Shown here one piece after another: positions 52,885 through 60,643 of a stretch of DNA of 64,000 bases. The notes under the pieces are model-generated. The model saw only the letters and a program-made list of their open reading frames with translations, was not told where the DNA came from and made no database searches. Within the stretch, counting starts at the first letter, position 1, and every line of letters begins with the position of its first letter. Source of the stretch: Arthrobacter ipis (GTDB lineage: Bacteria; Actinomycetota; Actinomycetes; Actinomycetales; Micrococcaceae); assembly GCF_014694315.1 (NCBI RefSeq), contig NZ_JAAOXD010000004.1, forward strand, positions 415,697 through 479,696, read 5' to 3'. Made by a program: the position numbers and the translations under genes.

Positions 52885-55627
52885 CAGCTCTTCAGCACAC
52901 AGCGCTTCGTCCAACTCTTCGTCCCACGGCGTCGCGTCCAATGGCCGCGGCGCCAAACCGGAATCCGAACTCCGGCAGCTGACCGGCCGCCGTGAGGCGA
53001 TAGAGCATGTCTGCACCGTCATCCGCAGCCGGGCCAGCCAGGCGGTCTACCTGATGGCGGGCCCCGGCGTCGGAAAGACGTCCGTGACTGACGCCGTGCG
53101 GGAGAAATTGGCCGCAGAGATGACCGTGCTCCGCATCCACGGCAGCTCCTCGCTGGCCAAGGTCCCTTACGGTGTGCTGGCACCGTACACCTCCGGCCTC
53201 GCCCCCGAGGAAGCCGACTCCCCGGTAGCGGTGCTACGGGCCGTCTGGGCCCACTTCCAGGAGCTGAAGGGAATCAGCGACCCCAACGGCGGCACCGACG
53301 CCCCGGTACTCCTGGTGGTGGACGACGCCCACCACCTCGATGACGCCACTGCCAGCATGGTGGTGGACATGACCTCGGCCGGCTGGGCGACCGTGCTGGC
53401 AGCCGGGCGGCCGCGGCCGGGGCTGCCCCAGGCCCTGAACCAGCTCTGGTACGACGGCCTCGCCGAACGCATCGATCTCAGGCCGCTCAACGGCGAGCAG
53501 GTCAGGGAGGTAGTGGAACACACCCTCCAGGGGACTGTTCCCGTCAGCACCGTCCAGTCGCTGTGGTCTGCTTCGGGCGGCAACCCGCAGCTCCTCGGCT
53601 GCCTGCTGAGTGACGCAACAGCCGCCGGAACCCTGGTCCAGCGGAACGGAATCTGGGTGCTGCTCGGACCGTTGCCCGCCGACGGACCCAGGCTTTCGGA
53701 TCTCGTGGTGAAGGATCTCCTCCGCAGAACGCCGGAAGAGCAGGATGCGCTCAAGGTAATCGCCTTGGCCGAGCCGGTACCCAGGGGCCTGGTAGAGGAC
53801 GTCTGCGGTGCCGGCGTCGTGCGTGCCCTGCTGGACAACCAGGTGGTGAGCGAATCGGCCGCGATGCATACCGAGCTGCGGCTCACCCATGCCATCCTGG
53901 GGGAATCAACGCGGCGCCAGGTGTCCGTCTCGCGGAGCCTGCAGCTGCGGCAGAAGCTTGATGCCTATCTGGATCCCGCCGCCGCCAGTGCGGAAGGCAG
54001 GCTGCGGCTGGTCGAATGGTCGCTGGAATGCGGCATGGAGGTGCCCGACCGGGACCTGCTGGACGCCGGGCTGCTGGCTGCGACGACGTTCAACAATGCC
54101 GGCGCCCGGCTCATGGCCGGTCATGTGCAGGCACCGGAGCTGCAGGCCCGTGCGCTCTCAATCACCGCCCGGGCCAACTTCAACGAAGGCAAGTACCGCG
54201 AGGCTGCCGAACTCCTTGACGGCTGCTGGCTCGATCTGGCGGGGGACCCGGAAGCTCCGCAGGTCCTCATGCTCAGGGCGTCATCCCACATGGCGCTGGG
54301 CAAGTCCGTGCCGTCGCTCAGGGCTGAATCACGCCACCAACTGGAGGCGGCCGGGATAGCCCCGGACGATGCCTGGCAGGACAGGATCCACGGACTGCTG
54401 GAGATGGCGGCCGCCGGGGATCACGAAGGCATTAGCGCTGTCATCACGGCTCTGGGGACCACGGATCCGGACACGGCGTCCGGCGTCGAGGCGACGCAGC
54501 ACGCCGTGGCGCAGGCCCTTTTTGCACAGACGCTGGTCGCCGCCGGCAAGTCACACCAGGCCCACGCCGCCGCGGCGGCCGCCGGCCCTTTCCTGCCCGC
54601 GCTCAGCGGCGGCCTGTATTTCTTCAACGAGTTTGTCCTGACCCGGCTGGCAATCAGCACCCTTGCTGCCGGCAACTGGGAGTCGGCTGAACATGAGCTG
54701 TCCGGGTATCCGGCGGAGCGGACGGAGGGTGCGTCGACCTTCGGCGGCGGGATCCAGGCACTGCGCGGCCTGGGTCTGCTGCGGCAGGGGCAGCTGGAAC
54801 GCGCCTACCAGGTCCTCCTTCCTGCGGTTGAGGCGCTTCGGGTCAACGACCCGCTGCAGGAGTTCAGATTCGGCTCGTCGCTTGCCTTCTACGCCGCAGC
54901 ACGGCTGGGCGATGCCGCCCAGGCGAAGCGGCTCGAACAGGACTTCATCTCGGCCAGGCATGCCAGCGGACCCGGCTGCGACGCCGTCGCGGAGGCCTAC
55001 GCGGCCGCCGCGGCTGAACACCTCGACCGGAAGGGCAGCGGCCTGGACCGGCTCCGTGAGCTCGCGGCGTCCGAGTCCGTTACGGACCATCCCGGGACCA
55101 GGATGGAGTGCCTCATCCTTTGCTCGGATCTTGGCGAGCGGTCGCTGACGGAGGAGCTTGCCGCGCTGGCCGCCACCGTCGAGGGCCGGTGGGCAGCCGG
55201 CTGGCGGCAGCTGGCCCAGGCCTGGGCCTCGGAGGACGCCGACGTCCTCACGGACACAGCCGCCGCCCTGGAGGAAGCGGGCCTGCTGAACCTGGCGCGC
55301 GAGGCATACGCCCGGGCCGGCGCGCTGCTGGATGCCGCGGGGGAGCGGCGCCGCGCCCGCCAGGCAATCGCGCACCGGGAAAAATGCGACCAGGAGCTCG
55401 GCGAGCGGTTCCGGGAAAGCCCGTTTGTCGCCTCCGTCCCCAGCGTCCACCTGACCCGCCGCGAGCGGGACATCGTGGAGCTGGCGGTTCAGGGCCTCTC
55501 CGACCGCGAGATCGCCCAGCACCTGATGGTGTCCGTTCGGACCGTCGAGGGGCACCTGTACCGCAGCTACGTCAAACTCGGAGTCCGCCGGCGCGACGAG
55601 CTCGCGCTCGCCCTGCCGAAGAAGTAG
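52862..55627 (+). CDS. Large LuxR-family ATPase regulator (LAL-type), second of tandem pair
   Basis: 921 aa. It starts with GTG at 52862 inside the end of the previous gene, so translation is coupled. A Ser-rich N-terminus precedes the ATPase with Walker A MAGPGVGKTS and a proper Walker B VLLVVDDAHHLDD. Helical repeats follow, then a LuxR HTH (LTRRERDIVELAVQGLSDRE, VSVRTVEGHLYRSY). The two proteins may act together. The 517-bp gene-free stretch beyond contains a dyad that could be a target. Confidence 0.87.
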   Translation: MICLASFSSSSAHSASSNSSSHGVASNGRGAKPESELRQLTGRREAIEHVCTVIRSRASQAVYLMAGPGVGKTSVTDAVREKLAAEMTVLRIHGSSSLAKVPYGVLAPYTSGLAPEEADSPVAVLRAVWAHFQELKGISDPNGGTDAPVLLVVDDAHHLDDATASMVVDMTSAGWATVLAAGRPRPGLPQALNQLWYDGLAERIDLRPLNGEQVREVVEHTLQGTVPVSTVQSLWSASGGNPQLLGCLLSDATAAGTLVQRNGIWVLLGPLPADGPRLSDLVVKDLLRRTPEEQDALKVIALAEPVPRGLVEDVCGAGVVRALLDNQVVSESAAMHTELRLTHAILGESTRRQVSVSRSLQLRQKLDAYLDPAAASAEGRLRLVEWSLECGMEVPDRDLLDAGLLAATTFNNAGARLMAGHVQAPELQARALSITARANFNEGKYREAAELLDGCWLDLAGDPEAPQVLMLRASSHMALGKSVPSLRAESRHQLEAAGIAPDDAWQDRIHGLLEMAAAGDHEGISAVITALGTTDPDTASGVEATQHAVAQALFAQTLVAAGKSHQAHAAAAAAGPFLPALSGGLYFFNEFVLTRLAISTLAAGNWESAEHELSGYPAERTEGASTFGGGIQALRGLGLLRQGQLERAYQVLLPAVEALRVNDPLQEFRFGSSLAFYAAARLGDAAQAKRLEQDFISARHASGPGCDAVAEAYAAAAAEHLDRKGSGLDRLRELAASESVTDHPGTRMECLILCSDLGERSLTEELAALAATVEGRWAAGWRQLAQAWASEDADVLTDTAAALEEAGLLNLAREAYARAGALLDAAGERRRARQAIAHREKCDQELGERFRESPFVASVPSVHLTRRERDIVELAVQGLSDREIAQHLMVSVRTVEGHLYRSYVKLGVRRRDELALALPKK

Positions 55628-55708
55628 CGCTCCCCAGGCTGATTTTTTTCTGGCCCCCTGAGGGCAAATTCCGCGCGCTTGCGCGCCGGACATCGCTACC
55701 TGCGGGAA

Positions 55709-55749
55709 CCAGTAGTTAAGTACTCAGAAAAACGAGTACCTGATACTGG
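55709..55749. promoter_or_regulatory. Two-tier dyad downstream of LuxR pair
   Basis: The outer arms CCAGTA (55709-55714) and TACTGG (55744-55749) enclose inner arms GTACTC (55720-55725) and GAGTAC (55734-55739). The AT-rich, symmetric layout suggests an operator with two pairs of half-sites. Confidence 0.45.
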
Positions 55750-55876
55750 TGCCGCGGGCGCCAGTACGCGATTAACTAATAGTGGCAGCGGAAGCCGGGC
55801 TGATCTCCCCTCCGAAGCTGCCACCAGATTCTCCAGGTCTCGCACCAGATTTCCGGCCCCAGGGTCCGGGTAAGGC

Positions 55877-55939
55877 GGGGCCGGCGACGTCAGAGCCTTC
55901 TGAGACCGAGGCTCTCCCCCCAGCCGTCGCCGGCCCTTT
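55877..55939. terminator. Nested bidirectional hairpin
   Basis: The outer stem ggggccggcgacg (55877-55889) pairs with cgtcgccggccc (55925-55936), followed by TTT. The inner stem is AGAGCC (55892-55897) / GGCTCT (55910-55915). It is a probable terminator for the region before sufS. Confidence 0.6.
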
Positions 55940-55980
55940 CAAGTAGTAAGTCCAGAACAAGCAATATCCGACGGCATGAA

Positions 55981-56012
55981 AAGGGCGGCCCGCAGCGACG
56001 GGGGCCGCCCTT
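55981..56012. terminator. GC-rich hairpin before sufS
   Basis: A perfect 11-bp stem aagggcggccc/gggccgccctt with a 10-base loop. It is preceded by AAA (minus-strand Ts) and has only TT after it on the plus strand, so direction is uncertain. Confidence 0.5.
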
Positions 56013-56144
56013 AGCCTGTGCCGGGTCCGGCAGGCCGCTCCTGCCATGCTGCTGCGGATGCTGGAGCCCATGCTGCGGCCCATGCTGCTGCCAATGGTGC
56101 TGTGGGACAATTGAGAGGTACCTCAAGGCACCCAAGGAGTCCCA

Positions 56145-57470
56145 TTGGCCGTAGTATCAACGCCAACCACGCTGACGCGTGCCCTTTCTGCGATGGACAA
56201 TGCCGAGGTCCTGCGGATCCGCAACGACTTTCCGGTGCTGAACCAGACGGTCAACGGCCGCCCGCTCATCTACCTGGACTCCGGCGCCACCTCGCAGAAT
56301 CCGCTGAGCGTGATCGAGGCCGAGCAGGAATTCTACGAGCAGCGGAACGCTGCCGTGCACCGCGGTGCCCACCACCTTGCCGTGGAGGCCACGGAGGTGT
56401 TCGAGGACGCCCGGCAGACCGTGGCCGACTTTGTTGGTGCGGCCTATGAGGAGATCGTCTGGACCTCCAACGCCACCGAGGGCCTGAACGTCATCAGCTA
56501 TGCGCTGTCCAACGCCTCGCTGTGGGTAGCCCAGGGACGCGGCGACTCCCGGCTGCGGGATCTGGCACTGGGGCCCGGCGATGAAATCGTGGTCACCGAA
56601 ATGGAGCACCACGCAAACCTGATTCCCTGGCAGGAACTGGCTTACCGGACGGGTGCCACGCTGCGCCACATCCCGCTGGACGACGCCGGGGTGCTGCGGA
56701 TGGATGAGGCCGCGGAAATCGTGGGCGAGCGAACCAAACTGCTGGCGTTCACCCACGCCTCGAACGTGCTGGGCACCATCAACCCGGTCAGCGACCTGGT
56801 GGCCCTTGCCCGGCGGGCAGGCGCCCTGGTGGTGCTGGATGCGTGCCAGTCGGCACCGCACCTTGCCCTGGACGTCAAGCAGCTGGACGTCGACTTCGCC
56901 GTTTTTTCCGGCCACAAGATGCTGGGGCCAACCGGCGTCGGCGTGCTGTACGGCAAGCAGGAGCTCCTGGACGTGCTGCCGCCGGTCCTGACCGGTGGTT
57001 CCATGATCACCACCGTGACCATGGAACGCGCCGAGTACCTCCCCGCGCCGCAGCGGTTCGAAGCCGGCACCCAGAAAATTTCGCAGGCGGTGGCCCTTGC
57101 CGCCGCGGTCAACTATCTGACCGAAACCGGCATCGACCGGGTGCACCGCTGGGAGTCCGAGCTCGGCCAACGGATGGTGGCAGGCCTGGAAGCCATCGAC
57201 GGCGTCCGCGTGCTGGGTCCGGCCGCCGGCCAGGACCGTATCGGCCTGGCGGCCTTTGACGTTGCCGGTGTCCACGCGCACGACGTCGGCCAGTTCCTTG
57301 ACGCGCGGGGCATCGCGGTCCGCGTGGGCCACCATTGCGCGCAGCCGCTGCACCGGCGGCTGGGCCTGACGGCCACCACCCGGGCCAGCGCCTACTTGTA
57401 CAACACCACCGACGACGTGGACGAATTCCTGGACGCAGTGTCCGGAGTCCGCGCCTACTTCCGGGCCTAG
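56145..57470 (+). CDS. sufS: SufS-type cysteine desulfurase
   Basis: 441-aa class V aminotransferase-fold PLP enzyme of the SUF group. It takes sulfur from cysteine for Fe-S assembly. Motifs: IYLDSGATSQNPLSVI, VTEMEHHANLIPWQ, the PLP Lys in FAVFSGHKMLGPTGVGVLYG (quoted as FSGHKMLGPTG) and the persulfide Cys in RVGHHCAQPLHRRLG. TTG at 56145 has AAGGAG five bases upstream; an ATG at 56193 is the fallback. Paired with sufU. Confidence 0.94.
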   Translation: MAVVSTPTTLTRALSAMDNAEVLRIRNDFPVLNQTVNGRPLIYLDSGATSQNPLSVIEAEQEFYEQRNAAVHRGAHHLAVEATEVFEDARQTVADFVGAAYEEIVWTSNATEGLNVISYALSNASLWVAQGRGDSRLRDLALGPGDEIVVTEMEHHANLIPWQELAYRTGATLRHIPLDDAGVLRMDEAAEIVGERTKLLAFTHASNVLGTINPVSDLVALARRAGALVVLDACQSAPHLALDVKQLDVDFAVFSGHKMLGPTGVGVLYGKQELLDVLPPVLTGGSMITTVTMERAEYLPAPQRFEAGTQKISQAVALAAAVNYLTETGIDRVHRWESELGQRMVAGLEAIDGVRVLGPAAGQDRIGLAAFDVAGVHAHDVGQFLDARGIAVRVGHHCAQPLHRRLGLTATTRASAYLYNTTDDVDEFLDAVSGVRAYFRA

Positions 57471-57513
57471 CCCCAAAAGACTAGCCCCGATCCCCGACGA
57501 CAGGTACCTGAGC

Positions 57514-57963
57514 ATGAGCCTCGACCAGCTTTACCAGCAGATCATCCTGGACCACTCCAAGGCCCGGCACGGCAGCGGATTGGCCGCCACGGCTGCGCCG
57601 GACGGCGCGTCCACCGGCCAGTCACACCAACTCAATCCCGTGTGCGGCGACGAGGTCACCCTGCGCGTGGCCGTGGACCACGGCACGGTGACTCAGCTGG
57701 CGTGGGACGGGGCGGGCTGCTCGATCTCCATGGCGTCCGCCTCCGTGCTGAGCGAGATGGCCGAGGGCATGACCGTAGACGAACTCCGCTCGGTGATCGG
57801 TAACTTCCGGGACGTCCTGCGGTCCCGGGGCAAGATCCCGGCCGACCCGGAAATCCTGGGCGACGCAGCAGCCTTTGAAGGCGTGGCCCGCTACGCCGCG
57901 AGGGTGAAATGCGCCATGATCTCCTGGGTTGCGGCCGAGGATGCCCTGAACCAGGCAGCCTGA
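57514..57963 (+). CDS. sufU: SufU-type iron-sulfur assembly protein
   Basis: 149-aa zinc-bound sulfur-transfer partner of SufS. The three conserved cysteines are in PVCGDEVTLRV, GAGCSISMASASVL and ARVKCAMISW, with the SufU-specific insert between them. It accepts sulfur from SufS. It starts 43 bases after sufS ends. Confidence 0.94.
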   Translation: MSLDQLYQQIILDHSKARHGSGLAATAAPDGASTGQSHQLNPVCGDEVTLRVAVDHGTVTQLAWDGAGCSISMASASVLSEMAEGMTVDELRSVIGNFRDVLRSRGKIPADPEILGDAAAFEGVARYAARVKCAMISWVAAEDALNQAA

Positions 57964-58008
57964 CAGCGACTCTTTAGGAGTTCTGATCGGACCCGGCTGT
58001 CCGTGTGT

Positions 58009-58057
58009 CCGCTGGTTGGGCTTGTCGAAACCCGGTTACGACAAGCTCAACCAGCGG
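58009..58057. repeat. REP-like palindrome (19-bp arms)
   Basis: The arms 58009-58027 and 58039-58057 (cgacaagctcaaccagcgg) pair with one G-T wobble around an 11-base loop. The right arm recurs exactly at 48411-48429. It lies between the convergent sufU and SCO4848-like genes and may also act as a terminator. Confidence 0.7.
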
Positions 58058-58086
58058 GCCCATCCCGTGCCCAAAAGCCCGCGCCG

Positions 58087-58308
58087 TCAGCTGACGAGCG
58101 CCGCGATTCCGATGGCGGCCGTCGCGGCACCCAGCACCATGGACACCGTCACCAGGACCACATGAACGGTGAGGAACTTCGTGGCCTTGCCAGCGGCGTC
58201 CCGGGCCCGGGGGTCCTTCATGACGCGGCGCAGGAACTGCGGCCACACCAGCAGGGACCACACGCCCGAAACGATCAGGACCAGGGCAAGGAAGGCGGGG
58301 ACGTCCAC
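58087..58308 (-). CDS. SCO4848-family small membrane protein
   Basis: 73 aa with two TM helices (FLALVLIVSGVWSLLV and VHVVLVTVSMVLGAATAAIGI) separated by FLRRVMKDPRARDAAG. This is the pattern of the small actinobacterial SCO4848 family, whose function is unknown. The GTG at 58308 lies 4 bases after the DUF2505 gene, so the two form an operon. Confidence 0.8.
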   Translation of the reverse strand: MDVPAFLALVLIVSGVWSLLVWPQFLRRVMKDPRARDAAGKATKFLTVHVVLVTVSMVLGAATAAIGIAALVS

Positions 58309-58312
58309 GAAA

Positions 58313-58810
58313 CTAGTGGCTCTCGAGCCAGGCCTGGGCCTGCTGCGACTGGATGTTCAGTGCCTTGCCCACCATGGGCTCGGCCGCGTCGGCAATCTTG
58401 CCGCCCAGAAACGGCACGGAAGACGTGACGTTGCCAACAAGCTCAACCCGCGTGCTGCCGCCGTCCGCCACGAGACGCTGCACTGCGGCCACGTCGATCG
58501 GCGCGCCGGCGATTTTCAGGGAGATGGTGCTCTGGCGCGAACCGTCGGCTGCCGGGGCGTCCCAATTTTCCACCTGGGTCACCTTCAGGCTTTCGCCGAC
58601 GAACTTGCGGGCGATTTCGGGCAGGCGCGTCGTGGGGAGGGTGCGCACCGACGTGGTGCTGAATTCCCCGGCGATGTCGCCCGCCACGGTGAAGGACTCA
58701 AGGGTGCCGCCGACGTATTCGCTGGTGTGGCGCTGGAAGTCCTCGTTCGCGAAGACTGCGGTGACGCTGTCGACGCCGTGGGGAAGGGTGGTGGATGCAC
58801 TCAGTGCCAT
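58313..58810 (-). CDS. DUF2505-family protein
   Basis: 165 aa beginning MALSASTTLPHGVDSVTAVFANEDFQ, matching DUF2505, a START-like fold family common in actinobacteria. There is no signal peptide or TM segment. The SRPBCC-like fold suggests binding of a hydrophobic ligand, unproven. Co-transcribed with the SCO4848-like gene; 47 bases separate it from the SDR gene upstream. Confidence 0.85.
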   Translation of the reverse strand: MALSASTTLPHGVDSVTAVFANEDFQRHTSEYVGGTLESFTVAGDIAGEFSTTSVRTLPTTRLPEIARKFVGESLKVTQVENWDAPAADGSRQSTISLKIAGAPIDVAAVQRLVADGGSTRVELVGNVTSSVPFLGGKIADAAEPMVGKALNIQSQQAQAWLESH

Positions 58811-58857
58811 TGATCCTCCGTCGTTGTGGGGTCAGAACGCTTTTAGCTCACCACATC

Positions 58858-60438
58858 CTACGGGGTTGGCCGCGCTTCCCCGGCACCGGTACGTCGGGCA
58901 TCGGGCTCTGCGACGCCGGTTTTCTCCTCGGCGGACAGCCTCCGGGCCGCCGCGGTAATGTTGCGGGACATGGCCGGGAAGATGATGCTGTGGAACGGAA
59001 GAACGGCCAGCCAGTAGAGCCGCCCGCTGAGTCCCCTGGGGAAGAAAATCGCCCGCTGGCGGTAGAGGCTTCCCGTGCCGTCGGGCTCCACGCAGAGCTC
59101 CAGCCAGGCGCGTCCGGGCGCGCGCATTTCTGCCCGCAGGCGGAGCAGGCGGCCGCGCTCGATCCGTTCCACGCGCCACCAGTCCACCACCTCACCGGCC
59201 ACCAGATGGTGCGGATGCCGCCGGCCGCGGAGCAGGCCCGCTCCGCCCGAGAGCTTGTCCAGCCAGCCCCGGACGCTCCACGCCAGCGGGAGCGAGTACC
59301 AGCCGTTGCGGCCGCCGATCCCCTCAATGATCGTCCACACGTGCCCGCCGTCCACATCGCTGGCAAAGGTCCGCTCGTCGACATACACCCGGTGCCCGGC
59401 CCAGCCCGGGTCGCTCGGCAGCGGGTCGGCATCCGCTCCGGCGTTGGCCCAGGTGGTTTCCACCTGGCCGTCGCGTTCCTTGCCGAGCGCCAGGGCCACG
59501 GCCCTGCGGTAGCCGGTGAGGCCGCCGTCGGGCTGTTTGATGTAGGTGTCGATGTCATGTTCGGCCGAGACGGCATCGTGCTGCAGCGACTGGACCAGCG
59601 GCACGGACATGGACAGCGGAATCGGGGTTACCAGGGCAACCCACAGTCCGGCCAGCCTGGGTGCCGGCACTGGAAGTGCCAGGACCGGCCGCGGCGGCAG
59701 GCCTGCCTCGGCCGCGTATTCCTTCATCATGCCGGCATACGTCAGGACATCCCGGCAGCCGATGTCGAAGGTGCGGTTGAGGGGTTCCGCCAGAGCGCCA
59801 GCTCCAACGAGGTAGTAGAGCACGTCTCGCACGGCTATGGCTTCGATCCGGTTGCGGACCCAACTCGGCGCCGGCATGAGGGGCAGGGTTTCGGCGAGGT
59901 GGCGGATCATTTCGAACGACGCCGAGCCGGAGCCGATGACCACCCCCGCCTGGAACACGATGGCGTCCACCGGACCGGAGAGAAATACCTCGCCCACCGC
60001 CTCGCGGGAGCGCATGTGCGTTGACAGTGCTATGTTGCGCGGGTGGAGGCCGCCCAGGTAGACAATCCGCCGGACGGAGGCGCTTGCTGCGGCACCCGCC
60101 ACAATCTCGGCCATAGCCTTTTCCTTGGCCTCGAAACCGGAGCCCGCCGCCATGGAATGGACCAGGTAATACAGCACGTCCACGCCCTGCAGGGCTTCCT
60201 CCAGCGCCGCGGAGTCGTCGAGGCTGCTGCGGACCACCTCGACGTCGTCGAACCACGGCACGCCGGCGATTTTCTCCGGGGACCGGACCAGCACCCTGAC
60301 GCGGTGGCCGGCGTCCAGCAGCCGGGGGACCAGCCGTCCGCCGATGTATCCAGTGGCGCCGGTGACAAGCACTGTCCGGGCCTCGGCCCGGGAGTCGGGG
60401 CTGTTTCCGCTGCTGTCATTTCCGGTCTGGTCGCTCAC
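58858..60438 (-). CDS. SDR-family/DUF2867 fusion protein
   Basis: 526 aa. The N-terminal atypical extended SDR (NmrA-like) has the NAD(P) site VLVTGATGYIGGRLVPRLL and YYLVHSM; the usual YxxxK is not obvious (MRSREAVGE follows), so catalysis is uncertain. The C-terminal DUF2867 domain (residues about 330-500) has DGGHVWTIIEGIGGRNGWY and the membrane-proximal GRLYWLAVLPFHSIIFPAM. Fusions of this kind are common in actinobacteria; function unknown. Confidence 0.88.
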   Translation of the reverse strand: MSDQTGNDSSGNSPDSRAEARTVLVTGATGYIGGRLVPRLLDAGHRVRVLVRSPEKIAGVPWFDDVEVVRSSLDDSAALEEALQGVDVLYYLVHSMAAGSGFEAKEKAMAEIVAGAAASASVRRIVYLGGLHPRNIALSTHMRSREAVGEVFLSGPVDAIVFQAGVVIGSGSASFEMIRHLAETLPLMPAPSWVRNRIEAIAVRDVLYYLVGAGALAEPLNRTFDIGCRDVLTYAGMMKEYAAEAGLPPRPVLALPVPAPRLAGLWVALVTPIPLSMSVPLVQSLQHDAVSAEHDIDTYIKQPDGGLTGYRRAVALALGKERDGQVETTWANAGADADPLPSDPGWAGHRVYVDERTFASDVDGGHVWTIIEGIGGRNGWYSLPLAWSVRGWLDKLSGGAGLLRGRRHPHHLVAGEVVDWWRVERIERGRLLRLRAEMRAPGRAWLELCVEPDGTGSLYRQRAIFFPRGLSGRLYWLAVLPFHSIIFPAMSRNITAAARRLSAEEKTGVAEPDARRTGAGEARPTP

Positions 60439-60643
60439 GGGAGTCTCCTTGGGGGCGGCGGCATGCCTGTGCTGGACGTCAGGATGTGCTGAACTTCACC
60501 TGCTCAGCAAGCTTAGCAATGCGGCACCGGGGCCCGGATGCCCCGCGACTGCCCGCGGGGGTAGGCTGGAAGCCCCGGCATTCGCAAGAATCTCGGCTTT
60601 TCGTGTTGCCTGCGTTCGAATGAGATTCCAGGAGATCCTGCCC

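Larger units (their letters stand above)
55628..56144. other. 517-bp intergenic region with several dyads and a terminator
   Basis: No convincing gene is seen. It holds the dyad at 55709-55749, a second one at 55745-55765 (actggtgcc/ggcgccagt), a large nested hairpin at 55877-55939, a hairpin at 55981-56012 and short ATGCTG-rich direct repeats at 56044-56105 just before sufS. The AT-rich stretch around 55700-55790 could be a promoter region. Confidence 0.6.

Noticed and set aside
55772..56110. Minus-strand frame starting MSHSTIGSSMGRSMGSS in the sufS upstream gap
   Set aside because: No ribosome site, no family resemblance, and it is composed of the short repeats and hairpin sequences.
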